Part shown: piece by piece, positions 11,526 to 22,711 of the stretch
Position numbering within the stretch: position 1 is the first letter of the stretch
How the letters are laid out: each line of letters begins with the position of its first letter
Assembly (NCBI GenBank): GCA_021292165.1
Contig: CM037877.1
Span: 30,144,197-30,208,196, forward strand
DNA length: 64,000 nt
From: Shinisaurus crocodilurus
Lineage: Eukaryota > Chordata > Lepidosauria > Squamata > Shinisauridae
Reading direction: 5' to 3'
Notes under the pieces: generated by a model
What the model was told of the DNA's origin: nothing
What the model saw: only the letters and a program-made list of their open reading frames with translations
Database searches by the model: none
Program-made: the position numbers and the translations under genes

Positions 11526-12410
11526 ATAAGCAAATGCTTATCAAATTTGCAGATGACCCAAAATAGCTAATACCCTGGAAGATAGAAACAAAATTCAAAG
11601 CGATCTTGATAGGCTGGAGCGCTGGGCTGAAAACAACAGAATGAAATTTAATAGGGAAAAATGCCAAGTGCTGCACCTAGGAAAAAAGAAACCAACATGC
11701 ACAGTTACAGGATGGGGGTACTTGGCTCAACAATACTACTAGCAAGAAGGATCTTGGAATTGTTGTAGATCACAAGCTGAATATGAGCCAGCAATGTGAT
11801 GTGGCTGCAAAAAAGGCAAATGCTATTTTGGGCTGCATTAATATACGGTAGCTTCCAAATCACATGAAGTACTAGTTCCCCTCTACTCAGCACTGGTTAG
11901 GCCTCATCTTGAGTACTGCGTCTAGTTCTGGGCACCACACTTTAAGAAGGATGCAGACTGGAGAAGGTTCAGAGGAGGGCAACAAAGATGATCAGGGGAC
12001 TAGAAACAAAGCCCTATGAGGAGAGACTGAAGAAACTGGGCATGTTTAGCCTTCAGAAGAGAAGACTGAGGGAAGATATGACTGCACTCTTCAAGTACTT
12101 GAAAGGTTGTCACACAGAGGAGGGCCAGGATCTCTTCTTGACCATCCCAGAGTCAAGGACACACAATGGGCTCAAGTTACAGGAAGCCAGATTCTACCTG
12201 GACATCAAGAAAAACCTCCTGTTAGAGCAATTCGACAATGGAACCAATTACCTAGGGAGGTAGTGGGCTCTCCCACACTGGAGGCATTCAAGGTGCAGCT
12301 GGACAGCCATCTGTCAGGGATGCTTTAACTTGGATTCCTGCATTGAGCAGGGGGTTGGAGTAAATGGCCTTATAGGCCCCTTCCAACTCTACTATTCTAT
12401 TATATTTTAG
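11526..12410 (+). mobile_element. CR1 LINE, RT C-terminal part and 3' end (subfamily A)
   Basis: The CR1 ORF2 remnants read in order: KFADD-like (ATTTGCAGATGACCC) near 11548, NRMKFNREKCQVLHLG near 11636, LGIVVDHKLNMSQQCD near 11757, the C-terminal GLETKPYEERLKKLGMFSLQ near 11994 and KRRLREDMTALFKYLKG thereafter. The 3' end is GAGCAGGGGGTTGGAGT, GGCCCCTTCCAACTCTAC and a TTCTAT terminus. Frameshifts and stops show it is inactive. Confidence 0.9.
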
Positions 12411-13917
12411 TGTTTTCTAACATCTTGACTGTATTTTTATCATACTATATATCTTGTATTTCTTTTTCTTTGTTAGCTGCCTTGAATGTTTGCAAAAGGT
12501 AGGATATAATCGTCACCCAGCAAAAGAGGTGGGAATGGAGGGGGAAGTAAAGGTACACTGGTCGCAATATGTCTGTGTATGTGGGGCACGGGAAGGCGGG
12601 TCTTAACCAGAAACAAGATAAAAGTCTCTTGGGACAGTACCAAAGCATAACGATCATCCAAAATGTAAGAGTTGGAGTGTGTGTGTAATTGAGAGCACAT
12701 AAGCACAGTAGGGTCATTTTGTGTATGATCCCTACGGACATGCTTTAATGTTAATCCTCCATTTTATATTGCTTTATCTCTTCTAAAGATGTATGTCCCA
12801 CCTTTCATTCTAATGATCTCCAAGGTTGCGTATGACAGATTAAGAAACAAGGCAAGAAGATACACAGCAACTTTTGATCCTCTTGGGCTGCTAGCAGAAG
12901 CCAGAGTGCCTTTCCTCTTACTTCTGCAGTTACAGGGCGAGGAGTGGAAGAGTCCTTTCTGCAGAAAGAGGAGAAGCACACTCCCCACAGCTGCACTTCC
13001 TTTGGCCAATACCTGGAACCAAGCTGGTCTTCTCCTTCTTGGGAGGGAGGCCATGCAAGCCCCCAGTGGCTTTGTTTCTCTGGCCAGTGACAGAGACTAG
13101 AGCGCTCTTCCCCATCAGTTCTGCAGGCCTCGGGCAATTGACATTTGTGATCAGAGTACTCCCTGGCAGAGATCATGATGGCAGACATGTTGCTTGCTGT
13201 TTTTTAACCTCCCTCCACCAAATGTGTGTGTGGACTAGGTGGTAGTAGGTATTCTGATTTACTTGACCCAAAATAAAAACTGAATTAAAAAAGAAAACAT
13301 GGATAATGATGAGGGATCACCAGAGAAAACCATTTATTTTAAATTGAGGAGGGGCAAGATACATATGTCCTTCAAAGTTAGAGCAGTCATTGGCCTGGAC
13401 TTGCATATGCAATGAGTTGGTAGCAGGGATTGTACAACTTCCAAGTGTGGATGAAGTGTCTTTTTTCCTTTTTTTAAATATTCCCCCATATTAATTTTTT
13501 TAAAAAAAATAAAATCTCCTGTGCATCAACAATAAAGGCTGCACCTGAACCCTATTCCTTAGTGTATTTTTCTACTTGGAGGAAGTTTGTGTTGTTCTTT
13601 TACAGAGAGGAGCATTGAAAAATGTGATTTCTCATACCCTTCAGGACTCTGCCGCCTCATTCTACAGACCTACTTCCGAGATGGACACTATGAATGTATA
13701 AACATGTGAGAGAGAAAATTTAATTTATTTCTGGTGGTGGTGAAGGATATCACAAGGAGCTTCTCCACTGGGCGCCAGCATTTGATTTCAAAATTCAGGT
13801 GCCCTGAGCATAACATCTGTCTCAAACTTCTCCACAGGTACTATACTGGTCTATCTGAGAGGTGGCCCAGGAGAACAGCAGGGAGACTAGAGACTCTGAC
13901 TCTGGCTGATAGGCTAG

Positions 13918-14052
13918 ACAGGATAGGCAACTTAATACCTTCCAGATGGTTTGGACTGCACTTCCTGACAGTCCCAGCAAGCGTGGTCAATAATCAGGGA
14001 TGATGGGATTTGTAGTCTGAACCATCTGAAGGGCACTAGATTGCCTGCTTGT
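13918..14052. mobile_element. Palindromic hAT-like MITE
   Basis: The left arm ACCTTCCAGATGGTTTGGAC is the inverse of GTCTGAACCATCTGAAGGGC on the right, with a CAAGCGTGGTCAATAATCAG centre. Confidence 0.65.
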
Positions 14053-14104
14053 CGACCAAGCTTCTGCTCCAATTTGAGGAGAGATGAACACCCAAAGGTG
14101 GCAG

Positions 14105-14312
14105 AAGGGCCCACAACTCCGCGATAGAGCACATACTTTGCATGTGGGAGGTCCTAGGTTCAATTCCCAGCAAAAACAATCAGGTAGCACATGATGTCAA
14201 ACACCCTTCCCTGCCTGAGACCCTACAGAGTTGCCACCATCAAAGCAGGCAGCACCTGGCTAGATGGGCAAATCGCCTGAGCTGGTACAAGGTAGCTTTC
14301 CTATGTTCTTAT
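14105..14312 (+). mobile_element. tRNA-Ala-like head SINE with CR1 tail
   Basis: The head has an A-box-like GCGATAGAGCACATACTTTG, an anticodon-loop-like TTTGCATG (TGC, alanine) and a B-box GGTTCAATTCC at 14157-14167. The 3' part GGCTAGATGGGCAAATCGCC and TTTCCTATGTTCTTATGG is homologous to the tail of CR1 subfamily B at 4500-4545. A second copy is at 27290-27612. Confidence 0.75.
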
Positions 14313-14469
14313 GGCTGCAGAGTATAAAATGTGGCCAATTGTGCTGCCTCTGTGGGTCTCCTGTAAGGAGCAGCAACTTCTCAGGTGCTGGCACAGCACA
14401 CATATGTGCAAGTTCAAACACCTATGTGCAAAGAACTGAACCATCAACTGACCAAGCCAGTGGAATGCG

Positions 14470-14592
14470 AGCTCAGCCCTCCCCAAATGCGGTGGACTGC
14501 AGCCCCCATCATCCCCTGCCCGCAGGGGCTGGGGATGAAGGGAGTTGTAGTTCAACGAATCTGGAGGGTGCGGGGTAGGGGAAGGTTGTTCT
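14470..14592. mobile_element. Palindromic hAT-like MITE
   Basis: The left arm CAGCCCTCCCCAAATGCGG...GACTGCAGCCCCCATCATCC is mirrored by GATGAAGGGAGTTGTAGTTC...GGGGAAGGTTG. Confidence 0.6.
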
Positions 14593-14599
14593 AGCTAGT

Positions 14600-15335
14600 T
14601 CTCAGCCCCACCCTAGGCTTGTCCTCGATCTTCCCAGTGTCCACGCCTACGTTCTCTTGGAAGACTTCACTTGAGCCGGGCTCAGCCCCAGAGCGCCAAT
14701 ACCAAGAGCCTCTCGAGAAGCGCCTCACCCCCGAGCATGTGCAGACTGCGTTTCTCGCTCATGCTCAGGAGACAAAAGGGCAGGACTTCTAGACCTAAAG
14801 ATGCGGCCGCTAGAAAGACTTGAGCTGCCAGAAAGCAGGCACGGTCTCTCCGACGACCCGCCGTCCACTCACCAGTCGGGTCGCTCGGTAGGGCCCGGGC
14901 CCCACAAGTCGAGGTTCCATCGGCCTCCACGATAGTGCGACGCTGCTCGGGCCCGTTTCCACGGAGACCGACAGACACCGCACGCGACCCCTTCGAGGGA
15001 AAAGATTTTGAATCGGAGATCAGTGACTCCTGATTGGGCCGAGTCATGATCACGTGAAATTCCGGGAGCAGCCGATTGGAGGCGGCTCCTTAAGGGGCGT
15101 ATCTTAACCCTTCCTCTCATTCGCATTAAAAAAAAAAACCACCACGCAGCTACGTCACGCGCTCCTTCCGCCCCTCAAGAAGGTAACTGGGCTCCGTCCC
15201 CGGGAGGAGCACCTGAGGAACGCCAGAGGGTCGTTTTACATAGCCGCCGATAACTAGCCAATGAGCTTTCTCTCCCTTACCCCCGTTGCGTGGAAGCAGG
15301 AGGATGGGGAGGAGAAAGAAGATAGATCTAAGTTT
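14600..15335 (-). promoter_or_regulatory. DEPDC1B: CpG island and promoter of DEPDC1B
   Basis: This is the only CpG-dense stretch in the window that overlaps a gene start. Reading toward the gene on the minus strand there is a CCAAT box (15075-15079), a TCACGTGA E-box (15050-15057), a second CCAAT box (15033-15037) and a CHR-like TTCAAA (15007-15012), about 90 bp before the ATG. There is no clear TATA box. Paired CCAAT boxes followed by a CHR are the known layout of G2/M-expressed genes controlled by NF-Y and DREAM/MMB, which fits DEPDC1B. The exact start of transcription is not visible. Confidence 0.7.
14873..14920 (-). CDS. DEPDC1B: DEPDC1B coding exon 1
   Basis: Sixteen codons, MEPRLVGPGPYRATRL, end exactly at a GTGAGT donor (14867-14872). 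The sequence aligns with the mammalian N-terminus, which as recalled also has VGPGPYRATRL, and it splices in phase 0 to WNET of exon 2. The ATG lies in the CpG island. The exon is too short to stand out as an open frame and was found by matching the splice donor and the conserved N-terminal motif. It carries the lead-in to the DEP domain. Confidence 0.92.
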
Positions 15336-15479
15336 TGCGGGGCGGACGGGGCTACTCCACTGCAGCCTTCCCCAACTGGGAGTTGCTGCGCCTTTCATAC
15401 TAAGGCAAGCCACATGGCATTACACCCTGCTAGCGGTGCGCCACATTACCAGGGAGGAGTCTCCCAGCTCTACGAAGGA

Positions 15480-15535
15480 TTAAACGAAGGCCCTTTGCAC
15501 AGGAAGCATGTGCTCTACCACTGAGCAAGAGCCCT
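15480..15535 (-). mobile_element. tRNA-derived SINE head fragment
   Basis: The reverse complement reads GCTCAGTGGTAGAGCACATG followed by CTTCCTGTGCAAAGGG, the 5' half of the same tRNA-like head as at 14105. The remainder is missing. Confidence 0.55.
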
Positions 15536-15563
15536 CTCCCGCACAGCTGTCATTCATTGCTGT

Positions 15564-15688
15564 AGGGCAGCCTTCCCCAAGCTGTGTTGGACTACAACCC
15601 CCTCGCCATGGGGGGGGGGGGGGTCATGAAAATTGTAGCCGCAATATACCTGGAGGGTACCAGTTGGGGAAGGCTGCTGCAGGGGCTT
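15564..15688. mobile_element. Palindromic hAT-like MITE with a long G run
   Basis: The left end CAGCCTTCCCCAAGCTG and the right end CAGTTGGGGAAGGCTG are inverted copies. A run of 14 or more G interrupts the middle at about 15611. Confidence 0.65.
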
Positions 15689-17439
15689 ATTCAGAGAAGG
15701 CGGTAAGAAAGCCTGACCTGATTTAAAGGGGGACAGAAGAAGTTACACATTTACAGTACTTTAAATAGGTTTGGAAAGTATTTTAACAAAACTGGAAATA
15801 CAGGTCTATAAACCAAACCATAAGGGAACACATGTTCTGGCTCCTGAAATGTAGAACTAGCTCCAGACTTTCAGTACATTACAATCCCTCATACACAAGA
15901 ATGTACCATTTCTGTAATATTAGTCAGATCCTAACACCCATTTACACTGGCAGTGTCAGTAATTTTAAAGTATTTTTTAACTGTAAGTAGCAATCAGGAG
16001 ACAAAGGCTTCTCTGGTTTTTACCAAAATGTGCAGCCCCATGGTAGGTATGCAGCTACTCATAAGGAAGTACAGCAATAGCTTATAGTCCCCTAAAGCAG
16101 GGGTGGGCAGAAAGAAAACTTGAATCCACTGGGCAGGTCAGTAAGGTTTTGACTATTTTAGCAACAGCAAAAAGGCTTCCCTCTCCATGTTCCATTAGGC
16201 TGCTAAAATGAAGAAAACCAAAAGGTTTTTCTGATATAACTGTGAGCTCCATCCTATTTTGCACCTGACTTCGCTTGGCAGATCTTTGGGTTCAAGTAAA
16301 AAAAAAAACCAGTCCTGAAGGTTTAAAGTCACACCTGCCCTAATTGTATTAACCTTTAATTAATTAAATAAACCTATAATAAATTTTATTATAGCATAAG
16401 CTTTGGGAGAACTAGGGGGTGCTTCCTGACAGAAGGTTATCAGCACTAGTCAAGAAGTAGTATTATGTAACTATTCAGCCTTTTCTTCCTGTTCCCCCCC
16501 CCCCCATAAGAAAAAAGATGGGAAAAAACAGCAGGAAACACACAGGAGGGCTATAAATTGGAGATGATGTAATCTGGACCTCCCATAAATTGCATGAATG
16601 AGACAGTGCAATTGCACAATAAAAGCAGTTGTCTGGAAGCAGCCTAGATGCATGCGCACCTCAGTGCAATGGGGCTTACAGCCAAATATGTGTGCATAGG
16701 ATGGCAGCCTTTATCATCTAAACAAGAGATACAAGTGTAATGTTGTAACCACACCTTTAAATAACCCACTCCTTCATACCCTAGTACACTTTAAAACTCC
16801 ACAAAAGAATTTTACAGACTTAAGAATCATAGTCTTTAATATGGTACAGTTTGTATAAAACACATTAATGTTTACAGTAGATATATTAACAATGAGGTTT
16901 ATAGATCATAAAATCACTCATGAAATTGTATTCCATCTCAGATCGTAGTGATGCTGCTGAATTCCGTAATTAGTCGGCTCGCTGATCGAACTCCGCCTGT
17001 TCATAATGCTCATCTTTTTAACGAGCCTGGACCGGCCCATTACGAATCCGCTATTCAGTTCAGAATTGATCACAAGCTTCTGAGCATGTGCATTCTGTAT
17101 CTAAACAATGCTATTTCCGTGCATGTGCTGAGTTGTTGGATTAACCCCTTTCTTGCTTATGGTAAACTCTGATCTCTCTTTTATTCTCGTCGGATCAGAT
17201 TTGGGTCATCGTTGTTTGCACAGTACTTTCTTTTATTTTGTTCAGTGAGCAAACGTGCTGCTGGTGGGTGGAGTGTTTCTGAGAGGCCACACGAAAACAA
17301 CCAGTCAGGAAGGGGGTATATAATGTGGTGGCACATGACATCATGATGCATTTCCAAACGACATCTCCCAAGATGCACTTTGACATTGCACATGCACAAA
17401 AGCTCATTTATGCAGAATGAGAGTTTGTTTTTAAGGAAG

Positions 17440-17545
17440 AGCTCTCAGAGAGCTTACAATTATTACATTTTATAATTGTTGTAAACCACCCAGAGAGCTT
17501 CGGCTATTGGGCGGTATAGAAATGAAATAAATAATAATAATGAGT
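17440..17545 (+). mobile_element. L2-like LINE 3' tail
   Basis: It carries the tail CACCCAGAGAGCTTCGGCTA followed by TTGGGCGGTATAGAAATG and AATAAATAATAATAA. The same 3' end is seen at 60355-60430 on the other strand next to a recognisable L2 reading frame. Confidence 0.75.
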
Positions 17546-18008
17546 GAGTTATATTCCAAAGAAATAACAAATTCACCCAGGGTAAGTTCGCCCATCACTA
17601 GTTAAAAGTACCCTACAGACCTAGTAACTTGTGACGCCAGTTAAAACCAATGTATCTTTGTCAGTGCTCAAAAGTACTTTTGTATACTTATCAGACACAC
17701 TTCATTTCCATATGAATATTTGTGTACGTCTCTAAGAGTGCCACTAAGTATTCATTTCTTTGATACACAGAAAAAACATTTACTATATACATGGTTGCTG
17801 AAAACAGCAGGCCAGTGGATTTTAATCAGTAGCTTTACCTTCCCTCTCTCATATAAAGATTAAATACCAAATAATTTATAATAAAAATACAACGTTGGTT
17901 TTCTTTTTTGGAAAACCATACAGAAAACATCCATTGTGCTATGCACCTTAAGCATATTGATTGTCATGTAGTGCAAGTTGAAAAAATTCATGTTTGTGAC
18001 AGTGTGCT

Positions 18009-18218
18009 TCATTCAGCTTTGCTTTTGCTAATGCCATTTTTCATATGCTTCGGAAGTCTTTGGCCTTTAGTGTAAGCAAGATACCAAAAATGTAGAAACA
18101 GGATTAAAAACAGAAAGCCGTATAGCCAGATGATAAACATGAAGATTGGATACTGATATGGGCAATTATCCATCAAGTAAATTTGTCCTATATGGACAGT
18201 CACAATAATGAACTGGAT
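18009..18218 (-). CDS. ELOVL7: ELOVL7 coding exon 7 (C-terminus)
   Basis: This exon encodes residues 213-281 and the stop TGA (18009-18011), beginning IQFIIVTVHIGQIY. It contains the last transmembrane helices (FMFIIWLYGFLFLILFLHFW), then the conserved YTKGQRLPK and the C-terminus KSKAE. The K-x-K-x-x ending fits the dilysine-type ER retrieval signal known for ELOVL enzymes. The acceptor TGTTCTAG is canonical and the phase is 0. Confidence 0.97.
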   Translation of the reverse strand: MQFIIVTVHIGQIYLMDNCPYQYPIFMFIIWLYGFLFLILFLHFWYLAYTKGQRLPKHMKNGISKSKAE

Positions 18219-19010
18219 CTAGAACAGAAGAGTACAAGAAATCATTATACATTTGTTTTAAATCATAGAAAGAAAAAGGCAGAGTTAAGAAGATTCTTAA
18301 GGCAGATTCTTTATAATACACCAAATGTAAAGATAGCTGCAAAACTAGAACAACTTGTCCTCGACAATAAGAAAAGTGGTTTTTAGTATACATTGTTCAG
18401 CTCTCAGAGGAAGCTACTGGAACTACCCAGTCATTTTGCTTTGCTTTGCTAGAATTTACCCCCTTCTCCCTTGTTTTGAATTTGTTCCTATCACTGCTTT
18501 CTTTCAAATTAAATTTAATTTATTGAATTAAAGTTGGAAATATTTAAGGAAGAAAACATTTTAGTACTTCAAGGAACATGCACAAATACATGAAAGAACT
18601 GAAATGAATTGTCCTATCTACAGAAATGTTTTAAAGAATGGGATGCCAGATTAAAGTTCCCCCACTCTCCAAGAATTTGTACCGATTATGGTTAATGTCT
18701 AAGGGCAGACCCACTTCATGTATTACCAAATCCCTGCATAGAAGTTACTTATATAAATGGGTTAGTGGAAAAAACCAAGTAAGACCCACATATCTAATAA
18801 AATGTAGTGTTTTTTGTATTGTTGGACATGTGGGTCTTCAGTCCACTTCATAGCACAACAGACTCAGATGATTGGTTCTGGTAATTTTGAATTATGCATA
18901 ACTTCTTTAACTACATATTTTATACACTTTTTTGTACATACTATATTTATTGTTGTCCTTTATATTTAAACATTGCAATTGACAGCTGTGCCATGAATAC
19001 ATTGGAAGCC

Positions 19011-19124
19011 ACTGGGTTCAGACAACACGATAACCCATGTTTTAACAATCTGTGGTTCAATGACAAGCCACACTCAACCCATACTGCACCTTTGAGTGTG
19101 GGCTATCATGTTGTCTGAACTCAG
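19011..19124. mobile_element. Palindromic MITE, copy 1 of a tandem pair
   Basis: It begins ACTGGGTTCAGACAACACGA and ends with the inverse TCATGTTGTCTGAACTCAG. An internal CACACTCAACC is mirrored by GAGTGTGGG. The superfamily is not resolved. Confidence 0.7.
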
Positions 19125-19201
19125 CTGTGCTAACCACGAACAACCCATGATTTGTTGTTGGGATATGAACTATGGGTTGTTCACCATGGTTTGTTACCTT
19201 G

Positions 19202-19308
19202 ACTGGGTTCAGACAACACTATAACCCACGTTTCAACAACCACCCGCGGTTCAACGACAGCCCACATTCAACCCTTGAGTGTGGGTTATTGTGTTATCTG
19301 AACCCAGT
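19202..19308. mobile_element. Palindromic MITE, copy 2 of a tandem pair
   Basis: It begins ACTGGGTTCAGACAACACTA and ends TGTTATCTGAACCCAGT. It is clearly the same family as the copy 78 bp to its left, and the spacer carries more AACCCATGATTTG-like fragments of the same sequence type. Confidence 0.7.
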
Positions 19309-19794
19309 CACTACCTCTAATCTTCAACCACAACTGCAATATTGGGATATTACCAATTTACCCTTATAAAGACTATAAGGATTTCTTTGAGCACTCTGAA
19401 ATAACCTTATATAAATATTAAGTATTTAATCTTACATCCACTATCCACACTGTGCAGCAGTGATCAGAGATAACAGCAGGTTTCCTCTCCCAGTGCTAAA
19501 GAAAGACTGCCTTTCTCTAGCAATGTGACAGGGAGCAGGGCCTAGAAAGGAACCTCTGCGGGCAAGATTCAGCCAGCGGACTAGAGTGTCACCATCCCTG
19601 CTCTACAGATCTGTAGAGATTAGAAAGCCATACTAAATGGTAGTGGGAGTAGGGGCGGGAGTAAGAAGGCATATGATGTATTCAGCTAGTGTACAGCCAT
19701 TTATAGCAGGCATGTTTACCCTATACAGATTTGAGACTCAGAAAGTTTAATGTAACTCTAATTTTCCCCAATACCTTTTCTGAAGGTTACTTAC

Positions 19795-19931
19795 CAGTTG
19801 TATAGTTGTCAAATATTTTTTCCACCACAAGTATTTATGATAGGCTGGCCCCAGTGAACAGAGTCCATAATACGTATACATGATCACATGCACAATGCAG
19901 TTCAACATACCATGGAATGTTCCTAAACCAC
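19795..19931 (-). CDS. ELOVL7: ELOVL7 coding exon 6 (second catalytic histidine)
   Basis: This exon completes codon 167 and encodes residues 168-212, [20 protein letters not shown] onward to KKYLTTIQL. The block NxxVHVxMYxYY is an ELOVL signature. Its histidine is residue 181, the same number as the human catalytic His181 that forms an acyl-imidazole with substrate in the published human ELOVL7 structure. [16 protein letters not shown] is near-invariant in the ELOVL1/7 group. Acceptor CCCAACAG, donor GTAAGT. Confidence 0.97.
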
Positions 19932-20100
19932 CTGTTGGGGGACAGGAAGAGAAGATCAAGTCTACATCAGCCATGCACTTATCCAATATACTACCAATCC
20001 AAAGCGTATCACTGTTGAAACAAAACAGAGTAACAACAAGAAAAACAAAACAAAACTTGAGGCTACCTCTGGTATTGTAGGGATCTCTTCCTCTTCGCAA

Positions 20101-20240
20101 TGCTACTGGCTTTAACCCTGGTTTTTAGTTTGCTTTTATTATGTTTTACTGTTATTGTATTTTATGGTTTGAAGTTTTGCTTTGTGAGCTGCCCAGAGGG
20201 CTTCAGCTATTGGTTCATATAGAAATGTAATAAATAAGTC
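20101..20240 (+). mobile_element. L2-like LINE 3' tail
   Basis: GAGCTGCCCAGAGGGCTTCAG followed by CTATTGG and GAAATGTAATAAATAAG is the same tail as at 17440-17545, diverged. Confidence 0.6.
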
Positions 20241-20956
20241 CACTTCTGACATCAAGCATCTGTGCAGAATAACTTGTACACCGCATTATATGAATTACAG
20301 CTGCAGCTCCAATTGTGTACATGTATTTGGAGCTGCAGGCTTCAAGGTTTTAATAACATCTGATACAATTCTGTGACCCACATTAAAAAAAAAATCACAC
20401 CCAGCACACTCGAGGTATGATGACAGAAACTCGGCCTTTCTCAGTCTGCTGTGCAGATTTTAATTAAGTCACCCATCAACCTCAAGGGAAATAATTAATA
20501 AAACCAGAAACCAGTAAAACAATAGTATGCCAAAATTGGTCTCTCTGTTAAGCAACAGAGCCTAAAGGATTTGCATTTGCATGGAGGGGTATCCAAATTA
20601 CTATCAAGCAGAGAAGCCTGCCAGATAGAAATCTTTCACAGTGCTTGAAGTTCAAGGAAGAGAACAAGACATGAATTCCGCGGAAGACTCACTCCTGCAA
20701 AACAGCTAGCTGCTGGGTGTACAAAAGCAAGCAATCCTGACTGTTGCAGCACTTAAATAAAACATTTAAAATGTTAGTGGATGCAAGGTTTTTGCTTTAT
20801 GGCCCGAACTAACAGTTACTGCATTCTTCTTTATCATTCTCCCTTGTCATTTTGGACCTCTCCCCTCCTTTAAAAAAAAACTTTTTAAAACCCCTAGAAT
20901 TTTTACAGTTCCTACATATTTAAACTGTAAAAAGCACATTAAACAAGAAGCTTTAA

Positions 20957-21065
20957 AATGCTCTGATTCCCAGCTCTGAGTGTTATCTCCGACCTTGGAC
21001 ATGGGAATCCCGAAATATCCTATAGCCCCTCAGATGCTGTCTAGGGGCCATAGGACCGCTCCCCT
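20957..21065 (+). repeat. Fragment of a GC-rich palindromic element
   Basis: GATTCCCAGCTCTGAGTG, then CCGACCTTGGACATGGGAAT and ATGCTGTCTAGGGGCCATAG match 63545-63650 in order and orientation. A related palindrome lies at 21600-21760 (GATCTGAGGTCAGAGACGG mirrored by CTCTGACCTTGG). Confidence 0.45.
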
Positions 21066-22711
21066 AAATATTTATGAAGTATTGAATTCTCTTTGTTCTG
21101 GCTTGTATGAACATACTACCCATTTGCGGTTAGAAGTTCAGGGGACCTTAAAACCATGTTACACATATTGTTGTAAAATATTTTTTTACCATGATATCAG
21201 GAAAGAATCAATTTAACATCTTCTCTTTGGCTCCCTCTTACAGAACATGTCTGCTGTTACTGAAAAGGTTGCTATGTTTTTCTACACTGTAATTAAGATT
21301 ACAGTAATTAAGAGTGCAGGCAATATGTACTTGATTTACTTTAAGATCAGTCTTAAGTCAACAGTCGATTTCTTTTTGGTTTTAGCTGTTTGTCTCACCT
21401 AGAGAATGTTGTATATTTTACGCTCTGTTTTAGTGAACTGGTCATTGTTCATAATAAATTATTCCTCCTTTCATACTAATTCAGCCCAATGCAGAACTGT
21501 GCTAAACTGAAGTCTGGTGTTGCGATGCTGACTTTGAAATTCAATTTCACAAAGAGTAGATTTGTCAATACTCTTAGAGAGCAATCGTTTGGGGGGGGGG
21601 GAGATAGGATAATTTGGATTCCCAGATCTGAGGTCAGAGACGGAGCTCTGACCTTGGAGCCAGGAATCCATGCTCCAACCCCCTCCCCTGCCACAGCTGA
21701 TGCAGAAAGAACCGTGCCAGCTGTCTCTCCAAGGTCAGGAAATCGACCTCAAAGAATGGGTAAAGGGGGCGTTCTAGGGGGTGGGGAGAGGAGTAGACCA
21801 GGGCCACCGGGATACAATATATCCTGATGGCGCTCCAGCCTCCCTCCTTCCCCTTCCAAAGTGCCTCAGCTAGATGGCCAAAAATGGCCATTACCTAAAA
21901 TGCAGAGCATGAGGTGCGGGGAGGCAGAGATCACCTCCACCGCTCCTCCTGCTCCGCACTGAATGCTTGTAAGCCTCCGAATTAGGGGGTTTACGAGCAT
22001 CAAGGGTGCAAATGATAGGATTGTGCCGTGAAAATCTCAACTTTCACATACGTTTGACCTTCCCCAGTTGCACATGTTAAATTCACATGTTAAATTCAAA
22101 TTTTGCACATGTTAAATTCAAATGAGTGTCACTTTTCATGTCCCCAAACACAATGCATACAGCAATTAGCTTTCCAGATTGATTTGCACATTTAAAAAAA
22201 TTTCTAGCCCTTGTGATGGCAGAAACTATGGCGCAGGTCAGAAATTGTCTTCTGAACACTTGTACAGCAAAGGCAACCTTTGGATGGGGTTCTGTTGGTC
22301 TCTGTGCTACACAAATAAACCTATAGTCCTTCCTTTACCCCCACCACTCTTTTCCCTACCCCAGTTTTTGTCAAGAGTTTTTCTGATTTCTACAGATACT
22401 CTCAAAGCTAGAGTAGACTGAGATTGAGGCAAAGTAAAGGATTTGCATGAGGCGAAGTAAAGGATTTGTTGACATGGAGTAGCTATGCTAATGTTTGCTA
22501 AAGGTTTCAGCTCACTACACATTTTGGTCCTGAGAAATTCCAACTGTTACATAATAATCTGATAAAAATTAACAACCAGAAACAATCATAACAATAGTTA
22601 ATTGCTAAAGCAGAAAAATTAAAAAGGGAGATAAATGAAAGTTAAGCTATTTCAAATGTTTCAAAAAGACACAGTCAATATGGAGTCTAGTAAGAAATCT
22701 TAATAGGTATA

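Larger units (their letters stand above)
10275..14872 (-). other. DEPDC1B: DEPDC1B intron 1
   Basis: The GTGAGT donor follows exon 1 and the TTTCCAG acceptor precedes exon 2. The intron holds a Sauria SINE inside an L2 fragment, two CR1 3' ends, two palindromic MITEs and a tRNA-derived SINE. Between 12411 and 13919 I recognise no repeat. That part includes a GC-richer stretch at 12860-13180 with open frames on both strands but no recognisable protein, and an exon-like segment near 13645-13712. Confidence 0.85.
15335..18008. other. Interval between DEPDC1B promoter and ELOVL7 stop; includes the ELOVL7 3' UTR
   Basis: This holds a broken MITE/SINE cluster (15360-15690), nothing recognisable at 15700-16940, and an unclassified segment at 16940-17430 followed by an L2-like tail (17440-17545). 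The ELOVL7 3' UTR must start at 18008 and run to lower coordinates. ATTAAA-like signals on the minus strand occur near 17821 and 16834 and AATAAA near 17179 and 17232, but which is used cannot be decided from sequence alone. Confidence 0.5.
18219..19794 (-). other. ELOVL7: ELOVL7 intron 6
   Basis: Donor GTAAGT, acceptor TTCTAG. It contains the tandem MITE pair at 19011-19308. I recognise nothing in 18219-19010 or 19314-19794. Confidence 0.9.

Noticed and set aside
11988..12328. 91- and 73-codon plus-strand frames
   Set aside because: These are CR1 ORF2 C-terminal remnants, not a host gene.
14110..14185. tRNA-Ala gene
   Set aside because: A and B boxes are present but the stems do not pair properly and the sequence continues into a SINE body and CR1 tail.
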